Below, piece by piece: positions 6,199-8,689 of a stretch of DNA of 8,689 nucleotides (position 1 is the stretch's first letter; each line of letters opens with the position of its first letter). The position numbers and the translations under genes were made by a program. The DNA lies in NCBI GenBank assembly GCA_947446155.1, contig CANFFZ010000088.1, forward strand, positions 1 through 8,689, read 5' to 3'. The notes under the pieces were generated by a model that searched no databases, was not told where the DNA came from, and was given only the letters and a program-made list of their open reading frames with translations. The stretch comes from Chloroflexota bacterium (lineage in GTDB: Bacteria; Chloroflexota; Dehalococcoidia; UBA2979).

Positions 6199-6725
6199 CC
6201 CGCCACCCACTCCGGCCCGCGCAGCGGCACCACCGTCGCGCGCTCCTCGACCGGCCGCGCGTCACGCAGCGTCGCGATCGTCACGCCCAGGTGCGGGTGT
6301 ACCCAGTCCCCCGCGACCTCCGCCAGCGGCACGAGGACGAACGAGCGCTCCGCCAGCAGCACGTGCGGCACGATGAGATCCGGATCGGCGACCGTTTCGC
6401 CCTCGATCAGCGCGAGATCGACGTCGATTGGTCGTGCCGTCCAGCGCTCGGCGTCGAAGTTGCGGCCAGCGGCGGCTTCGATCCGCTTCGCGAGCAGCAG
6501 CAGGTCACGCGCCGACATCGAGGTCACGCCGACCAGCGCTGCGTTGAGGAACGCGGGCTGCTCGACCACGCCCCACGGTGGAGTCTCGTAGATCGACGAC
6601 ACCGCCTCGATCGCCACACCGCCGGCACGCAGGCCCTCGACGGCAGCGCGCAGGTGCGCCTCCCTGTCGCCGAGGTTGGAGCCGAGGGCGAGTGCGACGC
6701 GACGAGCGGGGGGCATCGAGGGCAT
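6195..6725 (-). CDS. folK: 2-amino-4-hydroxy-6-hydroxymethyldihydropteridine pyrophosphokinase (HPPK)
   Basis: Transfers pyrophosphate from ATP to 6-hydroxymethyl-7,8-dihydropterin, giving the substrate of FolP. The 176-aa sequence has the HPPK signatures in order: VALALGSNLGDRE (10-22), YETPPWG (46-52), QPAFLNAA (56-63), the catalytic loop with RWTARPIDVDLALI (94-107, metal-binding Asp101 and Asp103) and VPHVLLAERSFVLVPLAE (119-136). The DVD replaces the more common DLD, a conservative change. The chosen ATG is 5 nt after the folP stop and has no clear Shine-Dalgarno sequence, consistent with coupled translation; the ATG at 6716 would shorten the protein by three residues. An open frame continues upstream to 6860 but overlaps folP and looks like low-complexity noise. 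It is the last gene of its run. Confidence 0.95.
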   Translation of the reverse strand: MPSMPPARRVALALGSNLGDREAHLRAAVEGLRAGGVAIEAVSSIYETPPWGVVEQPAFLNAALVGVTSMSARDLLLLAKRIEAAAGRNFDAERWTARPIDVDLALIEGETVADPDLIVPHVLLAERSFVLVPLAEVAGDWVHPHLGVTIATLRDARPVEERATVVPLRGPEWVAG

Positions 6726-6730
6726 CGCGG

Positions 6731-7594
6731 CTAGGGCAGCACGCTGCGCACGACGGCGTCGGCGACGCGGGTGACCTGCACCATCTCGGCGACATCGTGG
6801 ACGCGGACGATATCGACACCCTGGCCGACCGCGAGGGCGACCGTGGCCGCAGTGCCCCACGTCCGCTGCTTCGCCGCACCCCCGGTCACGTAGCCGATCG
6901 CGGACTTCCTCGAGGTACCGATGAGCAACGGGCAGCCGAGGTCACGCAGTTCGCTGAGGCGTCGCAGCAGGTTGTAGGACTGGACGGGGCCCCATCCGAA
7001 GCCAAAGCCAGGGTCGAGGATGAGGTGATCGCGCGGGACGCCCGCAGCCTCTGCGATTGCGATCGACCGGCGCAGGCCGTTGCGGATGTCCTCGATCACG
7101 TCGCCGCCGAACTCGCGGCCGCGCTGGTTGTGCATCACGATCACCGGGACGCCCGCGCGGGCGATGACTCCTGCCATCTCCGGGTCGCCGAGGAAGCCCG
7201 TCACGTCGTTGATGGCGTCCGCGCCGGCCTCGATGGCGCGCTTCGCGACGGAGGCCTTGCTGGTGTCGACGGTGATCGCGACGCCCTTCGCGGCGCGACG
7301 GACGGCCGGGAGGACGAGGGAGAGGCGCTTCCACTCCTCGTCAGCGTCCACGGGCGGGAAGTCCGGCCGCGTCGACTCGGCGCCGATGTCGATGATCTCC
7401 GCGCCGGCCTCGACCATTGCTTCGGCGAGGCGGGCCGCCGCTGCGGGGTCGACAATGCCGTCGCCGGAGAAGGAGTCAGGCGTCGCGTTCACGACACCCA
7501 TCACAAAGGTGCGCGCGCCCCAGGCGAAGCGAGTCTTCCCGATCGTCATCGCGGGCGGGTGGGGGCCAGTGTCGATGGGTGAAGTGGGGTCCAT
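6731..7594 (-). CDS. folP: Dihydropteroate synthase
   Basis: Condenses the pterin pyrophosphate made by FolK with p-aminobenzoate to form dihydropteroate; this family is the sulfonamide target. A 287-aa TIM-barrel protein with VMGVVNATPDSFSGDG (31-46), IIDIGAESTRPDFPPVD (67-83), ITVDTSK (107-113), DAINDVTGF (126-134), VMHNQ (153-157), ILDPGFGFGW (192-201), LLIGTSRKS (223-231) and VRVHDV (263-268), all the expected substrate-binding segments. The ATG at 7594 lies 23 nt after the M67 gene, with only a poor GGAAG. An in-frame GTG at 7618 shares its G with that gene's stop (TAGTG), and the eight added codons all end in G or C, so it is a serious alternative. A third option is the ATG at 7549. Confidence 0.95.
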   Translation of the reverse strand: MDPTSPIDTGPHPPAMTIGKTRFAWGARTFVMGVVNATPDSFSGDGIVDPAAAARLAEAMVEAGAEIIDIGAESTRPDFPPVDADEEWKRLSLVLPAVRRAAKGVAITVDTSKASVAKRAIEAGADAINDVTGFLGDPEMAGVIARAGVPVIVMHNQRGREFGGDVIEDIRNGLRRSIAIAEAAGVPRDHLILDPGFGFGWGPVQSYNLLRRLSELRDLGCPLLIGTSRKSAIGYVTGGAAKQRTWGTAATVALAVGQGVDIVRVHDVAEMVQVTRVADAVVRSVLP

Positions 7595-7617
7595 GGGCTT
7601 CCGCAGCCAGGAGAACA

Positions 7618-8046
7618 CTAGGTGATCTCGATCGGCTCTTCGACGACCTCGCCGGCCGGGCGGATCCAGAACGCACGCACGTCCGGCGGTTCCGAGTCCA
7701 GCGAGACGAGGATATACATCGAGCCGGGGAAGAGGAGATCGGTGCCGACCTCGGCGCCGAAGAAGGCTGTCCGCACGTCGGTGAGCGACGGACGGGCGGG
7801 TGAGCCCACATGCGAGTGGTAGATCGCGAACAACGACTCGCCCGAGGCGTCCCGTCCCATCTCCAGGCGCATCACCTGGGGTGGGTTCATCTCGTAGCGG
7901 TAGGGGCTGGCGGCATCGTTCTTCACGCGGTGTACGGCGACCGGCGTGCCGTCCTTCGCATGCACCATCCCGCACGCCTCGTTCGGCAGGTCTTCGCGGG
8001 CGTGGGCGACCATCTCATCGATGATGGAGCGGGGGATCCGAGACAC
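7618..8046 (-). CDS. M67 family (JAMM / Mec-like) metallopeptidase
   Basis: A 142-aa zinc peptidase of the MPN+/JAMM fold. The motif residues are all present: Glu23 in NEACGMV, and His77, His79, Ser87 and Asp90 in YHSHVGSPARPSLTD, with Val where many JAMM enzymes have Pro. Along its length it resembles actinobacterial Mec (AHAREDLPNEACG near the start, YILVS at 111-115, EEPIEI at the end). Mec removes cysteine from the sulfur-carrier protein CysO, completing a thiocarboxylate route to cysteine. No CysO or CysM gene is visible, so the substrate is unproven. The GTG at 8046 is chosen because GGGAG lies 6 nt upstream; a longer frame to 8115 would overlap the preceding gene. A sulfurtransferase two genes upstream fits a sulfur-related job. 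Confidence 0.88.
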   Translation of the reverse strand: MSRIPRSIIDEMVAHAREDLPNEACGMVHAKDGTPVAVHRVKNDAASPYRYEMNPPQVMRLEMGRDASGESLFAIYHSHVGSPARPSLTDVRTAFFGAEVGTDLLFPGSMYILVSLDSEPPDVRAFWIRPAGEVVEEPIEIT

Positions 8047-8052
8047 CGGCGG

Positions 8053-8057
8053 CTCCC
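8053..8057 (-). promoter_or_regulatory. Ribosome binding site deciding the M67 peptidase start
   Basis: GGGAG on the minus strand stands 6 nt before the GTG at 8046. This supports the 142-aa protein over the longer frame to 8115, whose added residues are basic and unlike the family. Confidence 0.6.
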
Positions 8058-8092
8058 GATCTAAGTCGGCCGTGGCGTACGCCCTAGAGGCC

Positions 8093-8479
8093 CTACGTCC
8101 ACGCGACCGTGTCACCGTCGTCGATGCAGGCGTTGGACGCCATCTTCATCTGGATGAAATTCTCGCTCACCGGCTCGGCGACCAGGTGCGCGATCCAGTG
8201 ATCGCGCTCCCGCTCCGGCAGCCGCTGGACGAGGTCGCCGAGCGTGACCTGCACCTCGGCGCCCCCGGGGGCATCATCCGCGATCCCCATGTCGAGCGAC
8301 CACAGGCCGCGCAGCGCGACGCGGCCGACCGTGCGGGTCCGGATCACCTGCGCTCCCTCGATGGCACGGTATTTCTCCACCACCTCCGCGCTGAAGCGCA
8401 GCGGGAGCAGCAGCCCGTCACCCGAGGCGAGCATGCGCCGCAGCAACACCTGCTGCAGCGGACCCGCATGATCGGCCAT
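8093..8479 (-). CDS. Conserved-looking hypothetical protein, 128 aa
   Basis: I do not recognise this protein. It begins MADHAGPLQQVLLRRMLASG and appears soluble, with no signal peptide or membrane helix. An amphipathic start (about 7-40) leads to a probable strand-rich middle (GAQVIRTRTVGRVALRGLW), then a helical stretch (VQRLPERERDHWIAHLV) and an end with PVSENFIQMKMASNACIDDG. There is a single cysteine, Cys118. The ATG at 8479 begins 26 nt after the sulfurtransferase stop; a longer frame to 8542 would overlap that gene. The stop is 46 nt before the M67 start. Codon use matches its neighbours. Lying between a sulfurtransferase and a Mec-like peptidase, it may belong to the same pathway, but that is inference from position only. 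Confidence 0.72.
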   Translation of the reverse strand: MADHAGPLQQVLLRRMLASGDGLLLPLRFSAEVVEKYRAIEGAQVIRTRTVGRVALRGLWSLDMGIADDAPGGAEVQVTLGDLVQRLPERERDHWIAHLVAEPVSENFIQMKMASNACIDDGDTVAWT

Positions 8480-8505
8480 CGTCTCGTCCGATCCTCGAAG
8501 ACTCG

Positions 8506-8689
8506 CTAGCGCTCGATCGGGACGTCCACCATGGAGCCCCACTCGGTCCAGGAGCCGTCATAGTTCTTCACGTCCTTGAAGCCGAGCAGGTACTTCAGTA
8601 CGAACCACGTGTGGCTCGATCGCTCACCGATCCGACAGTAGGCAATCGTCGGCTCGTCGGCCTTCAGGCCCTGGCCACCGTAGAGCGCC
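8506..8689 (-). CDS. Thiosulfate sulfurtransferase (rhodanese), C-terminal part (cut by window edge)
   Basis: Sixty codons and a TAG stop are visible. They contain the active-site loop [12 protein letters not shown] with the catalytic Cys at visible residue 18, then [18 protein letters not shown] and the ending VDVPIER. This is the second rhodanese domain of the CysA/SseA type, which moves a sulfane sulfur from thiosulfate or 3-mercaptopyruvate to an acceptor through a persulfide on the cysteine. The CRIGERS loop is the form typical of annotated thiosulfate sulfurtransferases rather than the mercaptopyruvate enzymes (CGSGVTA). The N-terminal domain lies outside the window. It is the first visible gene of the run through folK. 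Confidence 0.92.
   Translation of the reverse strand, partial: ALYGGQGLKADEPTIAYCRIGERSSHTWFVLKYLLGFKDVKNYDGSWTEWGSMVDVPIER

Noticed and set aside
6726..6860. N-terminal extension of the folK frame to 6860
   Set aside because: Overlaps the end of folP and is almost entirely Arg, Gly, Pro and Ala, unlike any HPPK.
6578..7582. Plus-strand open frame (334 codons) opposite folP
   Set aside because: Shadow of folP; composition dominated by Arg, Asp, Ala and Val with no motif.
7595..7975. N-terminal extension of the folP frame to 7975
   Set aside because: It would overlap nearly all of the M67 gene and its residues are low-complexity and basic. Only the last eight codons (from GTG 7618) remain plausible.

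Overview
The window is one stretch of a high-GC bacterial chromosome (roughly two-thirds G+C by eye). Codons end mostly in G or C, several genes start with GTG, and genes are tightly packed. The Fe-S type PurF with a short propeptide, the M67 peptidase resembling actinobacterial Mec, and the CRIGERS-type sulfurtransferase fit a Gram-positive-like or Chloroflexota-type lineage. I infer Chloroflexota (perhaps Dehalococcoidia-like) only weakly; a 16S or marker-protein comparison would be needed. I see no mobile element, CRISPR array, tRNA or rRNA. No stretch over 300 bases lacks a gene.

Layout, left to right. Bases 1-207 (minus) hold the start of a family 2 glycosyltransferase cut by the window edge. 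Bases 254-4470 (minus) are a purine block read purF, purM, purH, supplying steps 1, 5, 9 and 10 of de novo IMP synthesis; purN, often found between purM and purH, is absent here. Upstream of purF on the same strand are a small CoA-binding (YccU-type) protein and a two-helix membrane protein of unknown function. Divergent from the latter, on the plus strand, are a Trm112-like zinc protein and a small two-helix membrane protein that overlap by one base. These meet, stop codon to stop codon, a second minus-strand run. That run reads from the right edge: thiosulfate sulfurtransferase (C-terminal end only), an unrecognised 128-aa protein, an M67 (JAMM/Mec-like) metallopeptidase, folP and folK. The last two make the pterin branch of folate synthesis, which supplies the one-carbon cofactor used by PurH; folB is not between them.

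Most of the region is housekeeping. The points most worth a second look are: (i) the divergent 5661-5725 region, with mirror-image TACGAT hexamers and a probable leaderless start; (ii) a second probable leaderless start for the glycosyltransferase; (iii) the sulfurtransferase / unknown / Mec-like peptidase set; and (iv) the membrane protein, whose layout recalls Ycf4. I found no clear case of a wholly new system.
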